The notes beneath the pieces were generated by a model. That model was not told where the DNA came from. It was given only the letters and a program-made list of their open reading frames with translations, and did no database searches. A stretch of DNA of 64,000 bases from Fibrobacter sp. UWB5 (GTDB lineage: Bacteria; Fibrobacterota; Fibrobacteria; Fibrobacterales; Fibrobacteraceae), in NCBI RefSeq assembly GCF_002210295.1, contig NZ_MWQH01000007.1, positions 62,001 to 126,000 of the forward strand, given 5' to 3'. Within the stretch, counting starts at the first letter, position 1. The number at the start of each line of letters is the position of its first letter. Of this stretch, positions 14,469 to 23,216 are shown piece after piece. Made by a program: the position numbers and the translations under genes.

Positions 14469-17372
14469 TTACTTCAAGAAGCCGCGGTCCATAGCCGTGA
14501 CCGGGATGATTCTGATGTTGTCGGCCATATCTGTGATGATGGCAACACCGGTCAGGTAGTTGATCCAATGCTTGTCATCGGAGGAATACTTGTGATAACG
14601 CAAGTCGCGTCCGTCTGCGCCATGGATTTGGCGCTTGCTGATGGAGATGACGAACGGAACCAGGAATTGGTCGTGCGAAATGGCCAAGGTGACGCCCGGC
14701 TTCATCTTGTCATAGGTGAAGTACTTATGGACGATTACGTCTACGATGCTGTCGACATCGAAGAAGGCGGCTTCGCAGTTGCTTTTTTCGGTGCTGTTGC
14801 TGTAATCCCTGTAAGCCGCTTTAGAGAATCCGCCCCAGCCGGATTTGCAGGAGTTACGCTTGCTTTCGTTCTTGACGTACACCTTTTCTAACAGGTCGTT
14901 GTTTGTGGTTTGGTATTCGTTATCGGTTTCGCTATACCATTCAGTTTCGGTGCCGACGTCCTGACCCTTATTTTGGGCGATAATCCATGCGGATTGCTTG
15001 GCGCGATAATAGTAGGTGTGCATATAGGAAAAATCGTCGAGATCCATTTCTTTAAGTTTGTTGCCTACAGTTGTGCATTGCTGTATGCCGGCTTCGTTCA
15101 GCGGGTCGTTTGGACCGTACTTGTCGCTGGGGCGTTCGGCGTGGCGGAGAATGAACGCTACCTTTTCGGAGGGGCGGAGGCAACCCAGGACATCGTAGAT
15201 TGAGGAGAATTGGTCGGTGGTGGAGCGAAGCGCCTTGCATTCGGCGCTGAGCGGCTCAAAGCCTGCGCCGTCTTTTCCATCCTTGCCGTCGACACCATCT
15301 TTACCATCGGCTCCATTTTCGCCGTTGCGGAGTTCGCCAATCTTTTCGGTGCCGCAATAGATGTCGTAACCGTTGATGGCGTCATTCTTTACGACATAGC
15401 AAGAGGTTCCGTCCTTACCGTCATTACCATCATGACCATCGGTACCGTCTTTACCGTCGGCACCATCCTTGCCGTTTTCACCGTTCTTGAGTTCACCGAC
15501 CTTGATGTTGCCGCAGAAGATGTTGTAGCTGTTGTTGGTCAGGTTTTCTTCGATGCGGCAGGAAGTTCCGTCCTTACCGTCGTTTCCATCCTTGCCGTCT
15601 TCGCCGTCTTTACCATTGGCACCGTCCTTACCGTCAGCGCCCTTTTCGCCGTTGCGGAGTTCGCCGACTTTGAGCTCGCCGCAGTAGACATCGAAACCGT
15701 TGATGTTTTCGTTGGCTTCAACGCGGCAAGACGTTCCGTCCTTACCGTTGTTGCCATCCTTACCATCTTTTCCGTCCTTGCCGTCAGCACCCTTTTCACC
15801 ATTGCGAATTTCGCCGACCTTTTCTTTACCGCAGTAGACGTCGTAACCATTGATGTCGTCGTTGGCTTCGACGCGGCAAGATGTACCATCCTTACCATCA
15901 ATGCCGTTGTTGCCATCATGACCGTCGTTACCATCTTTACCGTCGGCGCCGTCCTTGCCGTCTTTACCGTTGTAAAGTTCGCCAATCTTTTCGGTGCCGC
16001 AGTAGACTTCGTATCCGTTGATCTTTTCATTCTTTACGACGGAGCAAGAGGTTCCATCTTTACCGTCCTTGCCGTCGATGCCGTCGTTACCATCTTTACC
16101 GTCGACACCGTCCTTACCGTCAGCGCCCTTTTCGCCGTTGCGGAGTTCGCCGGCCTTTACGCCGCCGCAAATGATGTCGTAGCCGTTGATTTCCTCGTTA
16201 ACGGCAACAGTGCAGGATGCGCCATCCTTACCATTGTTGCCGTCCTTTCCGTCTTCGCCGTCTTTACCGTCGGCACCATCCTTGCCGTCAGCGCCCTTTT
16301 CGCCGTTGCGAAGTTCGCCGACCTTTTTGCCGCCGCAGAGGATATCGTAACCGTTGTCGTTTTCGGCTACGGTGCAAGAGGCTCCGTCCTTACCGTCTTT
16401 ACCATCCTTGCCGTTAGTGCCGTCCTTGCCATCCTTGCCGTCGATACCGTCTTTACCATCTTTACCGTCGACACCGTCCTTACCGTCAGCGCCTTTTTCG
16501 CCGTTCATCAGTACGCCGACCTTTTCGTCGCCGCAGAAAACGTCGAATCCATTGATTTCCTTGTTAACGGTAACGACGCAAGAAGAACCATCCTTGCCGT
16601 CCTTACCATCCTTACCGTCTTTTCCGTCCTTGCCGTCTTTACCGTCGGCGCCCTTTTCGCCATTGCGAAGTTCACCGATCTTCACGCTGTCGCAAATGAC
16701 GTCGTAGCCGTTGATTTCAGGATTCTCTTCAACTGTACAGGAAGAACCGTCCTTACCGTCTTTACCATTCGTTCCGTTGGTGCCGTCTTTACCGTTGACA
16801 CCGTCCTTGCCGTTGGAGCCATCCTTACCATCGGCACCCTTGTCACCGGTGTCACCTTTGTCGCCCTTGTCCCCCTTGGCGCCTTTTTCACCGGTTTCTC
16901 CTTTTTGTCCAGCCTCACCTTGTTCTCCCTTTTCTCCTTTTTCACCATTGCGGAGTTCACCGACCTTTTTGCTGCCGCAAAGGATGTCGTAGCCGTTGAT
17001 GTCCGGATTTTCGATGACGGTACAAGAGGAACCGTCTTCTCCATCCTTACCGTCTTTACCGTCGGCACCGTCCTCTCCGTCTAGGCCATCCCACACGACT
17101 CCTTTGAGCGTGTCGGCGCAAATCAGTTTGTAACCGGTCCTGTTGCTGAATCCAGTTGTGTCGACGACGGTGCAGCTGGTTCCATCCTTACCATCCTTGC
17201 CGTCTTTACCATCTTTACCGTCCTTTCCGTCTTTGCCGTTGTTACCGTTGTTTCCGCCGGAACTCAGTTCGTCTTGGACATCGTTGAGGGTGTCTTCGCA
17301 ACCAGAGAGTGTGATTGCCATAAATAGGGGGATTGCTGACAATACAGCAACTTTAGTGACTAGTTTATTCAT
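14469..17372 (-). CDS. Collagen-like lipoprotein with C-terminal histidine phosphatase domain
   Basis: A 967-residue lipoprotein: lipobox TLSGC (about Cys25), then a long region (about 40-728) of Gly-X-Y triplets, mostly GKDG and GADG, interrupted by 11 copies of a module of about 30 residues of the type SCxVxxNxxINGYDxxCGxxKVGELRNG, each with two cysteines. The last 235 residues are a histidine-phosphatase fold: RHAERP (catalytic H744) and ISHDQF (second H900), with further Cys. The phosphatase would sit at the end of a long outer-membrane stalk. Substrate unknown. The ribosome-binding site is GGAGAAAAT. The repeats make the opposite strand open over 624 codons, but that is a shadow. Confidence 0.88.
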   Translation of the reverse strand: MNKLVTKVAVLSAIPLFMAITLSGCEDTLNDVQDELSSGGNNGNNGKDGKDGKDGKDGKDGKDGTSCTVVDTTGFSNRTGYKLICADTLKGVVWDGLDGEDGADGKDGKDGEDGSSCTVIENPDINGYDILCGSKKVGELRNGEKGEKGEQGEAGQKGETGEKGAKGDKGDKGDTGDKGADGKDGSNGKDGVNGKDGTNGTNGKDGKDGSSCTVEENPEINGYDVICDSVKIGELRNGEKGADGKDGKDGKDGKDGKDGKDGSSCVVTVNKEINGFDVFCGDEKVGVLMNGEKGADGKDGVDGKDGKDGIDGKDGKDGTNGKDGKDGKDGASCTVAENDNGYDILCGGKKVGELRNGEKGADGKDGADGKDGEDGKDGNNGKDGASCTVAVNEEINGYDIICGGVKAGELRNGEKGADGKDGVDGKDGNDGIDGKDGKDGTSCSVVKNEKINGYEVYCGTEKIGELYNGKDGKDGADGKDGNDGHDGNNGIDGKDGTSCRVEANDDINGYDVYCGKEKVGEIRNGEKGADGKDGKDGKDGNNGKDGTSCRVEANENINGFDVYCGELKVGELRNGEKGADGKDGANGKDGEDGKDGNDGKDGTSCRIEENLTNNSYNIFCGNIKVGELKNGENGKDGADGKDGTDGHDGNDGKDGTSCYVVKNDAINGYDIYCGTEKIGELRNGENGADGKDGVDGKDGKDGAGFEPLSAECKALRSTTDQFSSIYDVLGCLRPSEKVAFILRHAERPSDKYGPNDPLNEAGIQQCTTVGNKLKEMDLDDFSYMHTYYYRAKQSAWIIAQNKGQDVGTETEWYSETDNEYQTTNNDLLEKVYVKNESKRNSCKSGWGGFSKAAYRDYSNSTEKSNCEAAFFDVDSIVDVIVHKYFTYDKMKPGVTLAISHDQFLVPFVISISKRQIHGADGRDLRYHKYSSDDKHWINYLTGVAIITDMADNIRIIPVTAMDRGFLK

Positions 17373-17507
17373 ATTTTCTCCAATAAGTGAGCGGATGCAA
17401 ATTTAGTTTATATGTGTAAAGTTTTCAATACGTATTCCGTATAAAAGTTGTAAGTTTTTTGTAACATGCTATGGCCGTTTTTGGGCTGTTTTCGCCAATG
17501 GTCGGGT
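17373..17507. other. Divergent intergenic region, left part
   Basis: Leader of the collagen-like gene on one side and upstream sequence of purA on the other. AT-rich near 17400-17465; no open frame. Confidence 0.5.
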
Positions 17508-17523
17508 TGTGACGGCTGTCACT
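17508..17523 (+). promoter_or_regulatory. Crp-like operator upstream of purA and the Crp/Fnr gene
   Basis: TGTGA-CGGCTG-TCACT is a 9-of-10 match to the Crp half-sites TGTGA-N6-TCACA. It is followed by a TATCTT -10-like box at 17539-17544, which would put the operator centre about 36 bp upstream of transcription start. The gene after purA encodes a Crp/Fnr regulator, so autoregulation is a natural inference. Confidence 0.5.
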
Positions 17524-17622
17524 AGCGGTTCACTTTTTTATCTTTATGGCGAAAAAGGGCTCAGGGAAATTCCCTGGGTAGCTTATTTTCGTGTTTAACT
17601 AGCTTAAAAAAACGAAGGATAT

Positions 17623-18906
17623 ATGGCAAATCGTGTTGTAATCGGTTCCCAGTGGGGTGATGAAGGCAAGGCCAAGGTTGTTGATTTTCTGACTCTGGAC
17701 GCAGACTATATCGTGCGTTTCCAGGGCGGCGCCAATGCAGGCCATACCGTGGAAGTGGGCGACAAGAAGTTCGTGTTCCACTTGATTCCCTCGGGCATTA
17801 TGCATGATGATAAGATTTGCGTGATCGGTAACGGCGTGGTGCTTGACCCGGTGCAGACTTTGGCCGAAATCGCCGACTTGCACACCAAGGGAATCAACCC
17901 GGAAGGCCGTCTGTTCATTGCCGACAATGCACACGTGGTGCTCCCGTACCACTCCACCCTTGACAAGGCTAAGGAAAAGAAGGCTGGCAAGGGCGCTATC
18001 GGTACCACGGGCCGCGGCATTGGCCCCTGCTATAGCGACAAGGTGAACCGTATCGGTGTCCGCGTGGGCGACCTTATGGACGAACGTGAACTGCGCCCCC
18101 GCGTTGAAGCGATGGCCAAGGTCCACAACGAAGAATTTAAGGTGATGTACGATGTTCCCGAAATCGATCCGGAACAGGTCATCAAGGACTACCTGGAACT
18201 CGGCCAGAAGATCAAGCCGTTCGTGCGTGACGTGAGCGCCATGCTCTATGAAGCCGTTAAGGCCGGCAAGCGCCTGGTGTTCGAAGGTGCCCAGGGTACC
18301 ATTCTCGACGTGGACCAGGGTACTTACCCGTTCGTGACCTCCAGCAACACGGTCGCAGGCTATGCTAGCTGCGGCGCAGGCATTGGCCCCACGGCCATCG
18401 ACCAGGTGGTGGGCGTTGTGAAGGCTTACACGACCCGCGTGGGTAATGGTCCGTTCCCGACTGAACTTTTGGATGAAACGGGCGACACGCTCCGTAAGAT
18501 TGGTAACGAATACGGTGCAACGACCGGTCGTAACCGCCGCTGCGGTTGGTTCGACGCCCCGGTGGTCCGCAAGGCTGCCGTGGTGAATGGTCTCACTCAC
18601 TTGGCCATTACCAAGCTCGACGTGCTCGACACCTTTGATACCATCAAGATTTGCACTCACTACGAATGTGATGGCGAAAAGATTGAAAACTTCCCGAACC
18701 AGCTTTCCAAGGTCGGCCGTTGCGTGCCGGTTTACGAAGAAATGCCGGGTTGGAAGTGCGATACCACCAAGTGCCGCAAGCTCGAAGAATTGCCGGAAAA
18801 TGCCCGCAAGTACCTGAACCGCATGGCGGAACTCGTTGGCGTGAAGATTGGCATGATTTCGATCGGTGCCAAGCGTGACCAGAGCATCATCGTAGATTTG
18901 GACTAA
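17623..18906 (+). CDS. purA: Adenylosuccinate synthetase
   Basis: A 427-residue enzyme joining IMP and aspartate with GTP in AMP synthesis. The N-terminal GTP loop reads GSQWGDEGKAK where most family members have GDEGKGK; GANAGHT (catalytic His), the GAQGT loop (EGAQGTILD), TSSNTVAG, GPFPTE and the RNRRCGWFD block are all standard. Length is normal. The start follows GAAGGATAT. The upstream leader contains a Crp-like site and an inverted repeat CAGGGAAATTCCCTG (17561-17575). The Crp/Fnr gene starts 26 nt after the stop codon, after GAAGGAG. Confidence 0.96.
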   Translation: MANRVVIGSQWGDEGKAKVVDFLTLDADYIVRFQGGANAGHTVEVGDKKFVFHLIPSGIMHDDKICVIGNGVVLDPVQTLAEIADLHTKGINPEGRLFIADNAHVVLPYHSTLDKAKEKKAGKGAIGTTGRGIGPCYSDKVNRIGVRVGDLMDERELRPRVEAMAKVHNEEFKVMYDVPEIDPEQVIKDYLELGQKIKPFVRDVSAMLYEAVKAGKRLVFEGAQGTILDVDQGTYPFVTSSNTVAGYASCGAGIGPTAIDQVVGVVKAYTTRVGNGPFPTELLDETGDTLRKIGNEYGATTGRNRRCGWFDAPVVRKAAVVNGLTHLAITKLDVLDTFDTIKICTHYECDGEKIENFPNQLSKVGRCVPVYEEMPGWKCDTTKCRKLEELPENARKYLNRMAELVGVKIGMISIGAKRDQSIIVDLD

Positions 18907-18932
18907 GAATCTAACCGAAGGAGAAAGAAGAA

Positions 18933-19643
18933 ATGGACAGCAATGTATGTGGACTCTTGAAAGGGGTTGACCTTTTCTCTGAATTGACGGAAGAACAGCT
19001 TGGCTTGCTTGCCAACTTGGTTGTTGTCCAGGACTTCAACCGCGACGAGACGGTGGTGCTCGAGGGCGACTGCTCGATGAAGGCGCTGTACCTGATTGCT
19101 TCGGGTACGGTGCAGGTCTATATGACCGGCATCGATGGCCGCGAAACGATCCTCAGTTTCTTGGAACGCGGTGACTTCTTTGGCGAAATGTCCCTGATCG
19201 ACGGCGAACCGAGGTCTGCCTCGGTGCGCACCGTGACCGACGCGCAGTTGATGATTATTCACCGCGAGCCGTTCTTGACCTTGATCCGCCAGACGCCTGA
19301 AATTGCGATGTCTCTGTTGTCTGAAATGAGCAAGAGACTGCGTAAGGCGAACAAGCAGATCGGTTCCTTGTCCACCATGTCTGTAAGTGGTCGCGTGGCG
19401 GGTACTCTCCTGAACTTGATGGAAGAACGCGGTATGCGCATTCATACCGACAACGGCCAGATGGTGACGGTGATTCACAACCGTCCGACCCAGCAGCAGT
19501 TGGCGGACATGTCGGGTACCACTCGCGAAACGGTGAGCCGCATTTGCTCGATGCTTGTGAAGGCAAACGCTATCGCCATGACCGGAAAGGACATTGTCAT
19601 TTTCGATGAAACCGCTTTGCAGGAAAAAGCGACTAAAGGGTAG
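18933..19643 (+). CDS. Crp/Fnr-family transcriptional regulator
   Basis: A 236-residue regulator: N-terminal cyclic-nucleotide-binding-like barrel (about 10-125, with GDFFGEMSLIDGEPRSASV, the phosphate-binding cassette with RSAS as in cAMP binders), a long dimer helix, and a winged HTH (about 165-230) with TQQQLADMSGTTRETVSR as recognition segment. No N-terminal cysteine cluster of the FNR type. The E-x-x-S-R recognition helix suits TGTGA half-sites, in keeping with the operator upstream of purA. Directly follows purA and precedes the PASTA gene by 11 nt, so the group is probably one operon. Confidence 0.9.
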   Translation: MDSNVCGLLKGVDLFSELTEEQLGLLANLVVVQDFNRDETVVLEGDCSMKALYLIASGTVQVYMTGIDGRETILSFLERGDFFGEMSLIDGEPRSASVRTVTDAQLMIIHREPFLTLIRQTPEIAMSLLSEMSKRLRKANKQIGSLSTMSVSGRVAGTLLNLMEERGMRIHTDNGQMVTVIHNRPTQQQLADMSGTTRETVSRICSMLVKANAIAMTGKDIVIFDETALQEKATKG

Positions 19644-19654
19644 TTTTACCTACT

Positions 19655-20428
19655 ATGGATAAAGTAAAGAATATTGCGAATAAATTGCTCGCGTGGGCCA
19701 AGACAGCGCCGATCGTAAAGGCTGTCGGCATCTGGATTGTGCTACTGATCCTGTTGGCTTTCTTTGTGGATAAACTCGTAATGCCGATTTTCTCGGGCCA
19801 TTTTGCCTCTACGGGCGAGGTTCCGAATTTGGAAGGCATGAGCGAAGAAGCCGCCCAGAAGGCCTTGGACGATGCCGGTTTCAAGTACGAATGGCTCGAA
19901 GAAGGCCGTTACAGTGCACAGATTCCTGCCGGCATGGTCCTCGTGCAGATGCCTGCCGCCGGACGTACTGCGAAGCTTGGCCGTACCGTCAAGCTTACCA
20001 AGAGCTTGGGCCTGCGTGAAGTGGAAATTCCTGATCTGCGTGGTAAGAGCCAGAAGCAGGCTGCAATTTCTTTGAGCCGTGCAGGTCTTGTGCAGGGCGC
20101 AATCGTGAAAGGCGCTCACCAGAGCATTCCTCGCGGTGTCGTGATTCGCACGATTCCTGTGGCCGGCGAAAAGGTCCGCATTGGCGACACGGTGAAAGTC
20201 GTGATTTCGGCTGGCGCTACCCAGGGCAAGACTGTGCTGCCTGACTTTAGTGGCGAACAGATCGACAACGTTTACATTAAGGTTGAGACTCTCGGCTTCA
20301 AGGTCGGAAAAGTCAAGCGCAAGAAAGACGAAGAAGGTCGTGCTCCTGGTACGGTGATCGAGACTTCGCCGAAGCATGGCGATTACTTGCCGCCCGATAC
20401 CAAGATTAACTTCGTGATTGCGGATTAA
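19655..20428 (+). CDS. PASTA-domain membrane protein
   Basis: A 257-residue protein with a short cytoplasmic N terminus, one transmembrane helix (about 24-42) and three PASTA repeats outside (about 55-120, 121-187, 188-257; for example EVEIPDLRGKSQKQAAISLSRAGL and VLPDFSGEQIDNVYIKVETLGF, written here only in part). PASTA domains bind peptidoglycan or its precursors. No kinase domain is fused, unlike PknB/Stk proteins, and no penicillin-binding domain. A cell-wall sensing or scaffolding role is inferred. The next gene starts 7 nt after the stop codon. Confidence 0.85.
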   Translation: MDKVKNIANKLLAWAKTAPIVKAVGIWIVLLILLAFFVDKLVMPIFSGHFASTGEVPNLEGMSEEAAQKALDDAGFKYEWLEEGRYSAQIPAGMVLVQMPAAGRTAKLGRTVKLTKSLGLREVEIPDLRGKSQKQAAISLSRAGLVQGAIVKGAHQSIPRGVVIRTIPVAGEKVRIGDTVKVVISAGATQGKTVLPDFSGEQIDNVYIKVETLGFKVGKVKRKKDEEGRAPGTVIETSPKHGDYLPPDTKINFVIAD

Positions 20429-20435
20429 AAAGCTC

Positions 20436-22370
20436 ATGAGGGCATTGCTACTTTCACTTTCTCTGATAGCGACTCTCTTTACGATGTCGCTTTCGCTCGG
20501 AGCGTGCGCTTCGTCGAAAAAAGGGAGTGCCCTGACCGCTGCTGATTCTGCAGCTATCGCGGCTGCAGTCAATGCAAAACTCGATTCCATCAAGTTCGCC
20601 GAAGAGCAGGCTTACGCGCCGAACGTAGACGCGGCCCATGAATCGTTTATTCGCGCCCAGGAAATGGAACTCCGCGGCGAAAAGGCCTTGGCGAATGTGT
20701 TCTGGCAGCATGCTGCAGAATCGGACACCAAGAACCGCTTTTTGGCATTCAAGCTTGCTGAAATCATGATGGCCCGCGGCGCCGATTCCGCCGCCTTGGT
20801 ACAGGCCCAGCATGCGCAGACTTTGAAAGGCCGCGCAACGGCTTCGCAGTTGGGAATTCTTGCCCACCTGTACGTGAAAGACGGCCGCGCCGATTCGGCC
20901 CGCAAGTACTTTAATGAGGCTCTAGATTCTTCGCGCTACCAGGACATGACGCTCCTGTATGATTACAGCTTGTTCCTGGAAGCGGTTCAAGACGCCAAGG
21001 AATTGGTTCGCGTTTATGACTTGCTCTTGCCGCAGGTGAATTACATGCCCTCGCTGTTCCAGCGCCAGCTAAAGCTTTTGCTTGACTTGGGCAAGGACTC
21101 CGCCGTCGTGGAACTCTTTGAAAAGGGCCACGAGGCGACCGGCGACAAGAAAATGCTTTTGCAGATGGTGCAAGGGCTTGTGTTCCAGAAGCGCATGAAA
21201 GAAGCGCAGGCGATTGTAGATACGCTGACGGAATCGACCGAAGATGACGAGTCGATGGTCGTGCTCTTGATGAGCTCGCTTGCCGAAAGCAACAAGCGCG
21301 ATTCCGCTTATGCCCTGCTCAAGAAAAAGTATTCGGTGGACATGGTGCGTACTCCGCTCCTTGCGAATTTCTTGGGCCAGTACGAAAACGTGTACGGAGA
21401 CTATGATAGCGCCAAGGTGCATTTGAAGTATGCAGCAGAGAATATTGCGGAACAGCGCATTTATGTGACGGGTGCCTACCACACGCTTTCGGCCATTGCC
21501 TTTAAGGAGAAGAAGCCTAAAGACGCCGTGCGCTATGCCGAAAAGGCGGATTCTGCCGCCATGGGTGGCGACAAGGCCTCGCTTGCGTTGACTTACGGTA
21601 CCGCCGGAATGTACAGCAAGGCTTACAAGATGCTTGACTCGGTGATTGCCGTGTGGGACAAGTGGACCCCGATGGAAGGAATCGCTGACTCTGCCTCGAT
21701 GATGCGCATGAAGATGGACGTCGAACGCAACAGGCGCCAGTTCCGTAACGTGTACGCCCGCCTTTTGAGCGCCGAAGCCCAGGAAATCTGGCAGAAGGAT
21801 ATCGGAGATTCTGCAAGGATCAAAAAATCGATGGCTTTGCGTGAGCGCGCCGATGAATTCTACAAGGATCTTGCCTCGAGGGATTCTTCGGACTTGCAGA
21901 CCCGCGTGCTGCGCGCCATGAACCTGGAACGTATGGAACGCTACGACGAGGCGTTTGCCATATTCGAGTACGTGCTTCGCTTTGAAAAAACTTCGATTGA
22001 CCGCGCCGAAGTCTTGAATTACTACGGCTACACGCTGATTGACTTGAACCGCAGCCCCGAAGAACTGGACAAGGGAATTGCCATGGTGGACAAGGCCCTG
22101 TTGATGGAACAGGGTGGCGAACCTTCTGAAGCATACCTTGATTCGAGAGCCTGGGGATTTTACCGCAAGGGAAAATTCGAAGATGCGCTCACGGTGATGA
22201 AACTCATCAAGAGCCCGCATTTTGATGACGACTATGTTTACTGGGAACACATGGCGGCCATTTACGAAGCGCTTGGCATGAAGACCGAAACCAAGGCCGC
22301 TTACAAGAAATTGAAAAAGTTGCAGCCGCGTCACCCTGCCGTGAAGAAATACTATAGCGGGAAAAAGTAG
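20436..22370 (+). CDS. TPR-repeat lipoprotein
   Basis: A 644-residue lipoprotein starting MRALLLSLSL with lipobox LGAC (Cys24). A TTG start 18 nt upstream would overlap the PASTA gene and is less likely. The mature part is almost wholly helical, Ala-rich, with repeated tetratricopeptide-like pairs (AHLYVKDGRADSARKYFNEAL; LNYYGYTLIDLNR near the C terminus resembles the last TPR of BamD/Bme-type proteins). It probably scaffolds an envelope complex. It is followed 42 nt later by the LolB-like gene, so both may serve outer-membrane biogenesis. Confidence 0.82.
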   Translation: MRALLLSLSLIATLFTMSLSLGACASSKKGSALTAADSAAIAAAVNAKLDSIKFAEEQAYAPNVDAAHESFIRAQEMELRGEKALANVFWQHAAESDTKNRFLAFKLAEIMMARGADSAALVQAQHAQTLKGRATASQLGILAHLYVKDGRADSARKYFNEALDSSRYQDMTLLYDYSLFLEAVQDAKELVRVYDLLLPQVNYMPSLFQRQLKLLLDLGKDSAVVELFEKGHEATGDKKMLLQMVQGLVFQKRMKEAQAIVDTLTESTEDDESMVVLLMSSLAESNKRDSAYALLKKKYSVDMVRTPLLANFLGQYENVYGDYDSAKVHLKYAAENIAEQRIYVTGAYHTLSAIAFKEKKPKDAVRYAEKADSAAMGGDKASLALTYGTAGMYSKAYKMLDSVIAVWDKWTPMEGIADSASMMRMKMDVERNRRQFRNVYARLLSAEAQEIWQKDIGDSARIKKSMALRERADEFYKDLASRDSSDLQTRVLRAMNLERMERYDEAFAIFEYVLRFEKTSIDRAEVLNYYGYTLIDLNRSPEELDKGIAMVDKALLMEQGGEPSEAYLDSRAWGFYRKGKFEDALTVMKLIKSPHFDDDYVYWEHMAAIYEALGMKTETKAAYKKLKKLQPRHPAVKKYYSGKK

Positions 22371-22412
22371 AAAGGATTTTGCGTGAGCAAAATCGAATCC
22401 GTGTGGCAATAA

Positions 22413-23189
22413 ATGCGCTTGTCTTTTTTGAAACTGTTAGGCTTGTTTGCGATGTGCGTTCTTGTCGGATGCGCGGGTAAAAAGCCCGTGGTGGAGCCTG
22501 CCGCTATGGCCGATAGCAATGCGACTGTCGAGGCTCCGCGTGATAGCTTGCGCGCCAAGTTCTTGCTCACGATTGTTCAGCAAGATACGGCGACAGGAAA
22601 TGCCACGACGCAGGAACTGGATGCCGTGATATTCTCGGTGCCGGGTAAGCGTTACCGTATGGAACTCACGGGCCCGCTGGGAATCGGGGTGGCCTCGCTC
22701 CTGTGGCAAGAAGAAGGCTGGCAGATGACTTTCCCGACGGAAAAGCTTTACATGAAGGGTGTGGGCTACATGGTCGGACTCTTGAACAACGATGCACTCC
22801 CGATGGTGCATATTCACCAGGTGGCCGACATTTTTGACGGGCGCCTGTTGCCCGAAGGCTACGAAGAAGTCGCCCCGCCCGAAGATTCGACACGAGTGGA
22901 AGGCGTAATCTATGCCCGCGAAAAGATGGGTAGGGCCTTCCGTTTTGCAAAAGAGGGCGAACATGTCGCCTGGATTTCGCGCATGGGTCGCGGCGGCAAG
23001 ACCGAAACGATCCATTTTAATGATTTCAAGGAATTCGAGGGTGTAGAAACGCCGTCAAATATTATATTTGAATTAGACGGCGTGAAATTCCTTGAAATAA
23101 AAATCAAGAAGATTGCTCGCAACAAATCGTTCAGTTCAGGAACCTGGCGCTTGAATATCCCCAAGAGTTTCAAGCGGGTCGGGGACTAA
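22413..23189 (+). CDS. LolB/DUF4292-like outer-membrane lipoprotein
   Basis: A 258-residue lipoprotein: lipobox LVGC (Cys20), then an open beta-barrel pattern (DAVIFSVPGKRYRMELTGPLGIGVASLLWQ in pieces; GWQMTFPTEKLYMKG) as in LolB and in DUF4292 proteins that sit next to TPR proteins in many genomes. LolB receives lipoproteins and inserts them in the outer membrane. With so many lipoproteins in the window that role is attractive, but similarity was judged from pattern only. Confidence 0.65.
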   Translation: MRLSFLKLLGLFAMCVLVGCAGKKPVVEPAAMADSNATVEAPRDSLRAKFLLTIVQQDTATGNATTQELDAVIFSVPGKRYRMELTGPLGIGVASLLWQEEGWQMTFPTEKLYMKGVGYMVGLLNNDALPMVHIHQVADIFDGRLLPEGYEEVAPPEDSTRVEGVIYAREKMGRAFRFAKEGEHVAWISRMGRGGKTETIHFNDFKEFEGVETPSNIIFELDGVKFLEIKIKKIARNKSFSSGTWRLNIPKSFKRVGD

Positions 23190-23205
23190 ATTTCTCAATT
23201 AAGAA

Positions 23206-23214
23206 GGGGGGGGG
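23206..23214 (+). promoter_or_regulatory. Nine-G tract acting as ribosome-binding site
   Basis: A run of 9 G directly before TGATG (ATG 23217; GTG 23214 is a possible alternative start). Slippage here would change ribosome-binding strength or start choice. Confidence 0.5.
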
Positions 23215-23216
23215 TG

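Noticed and set aside
15210-17084. 624-codon plus-strand open frame opposite the collagen-like gene
   Set aside because: It exists only because Gly-Lys-Asp codons on the other strand read without stops. Its product is a low-complexity Val/Phe/Ala repeat, and the minus strand has the lipobox, ribosome-binding site and a real enzyme domain.
14469-17372. Possible CRISPR array or other DNA repeat
   Set aside because: The repeats are in phase with codons, vary at third positions and have no spacers of unique sequence.
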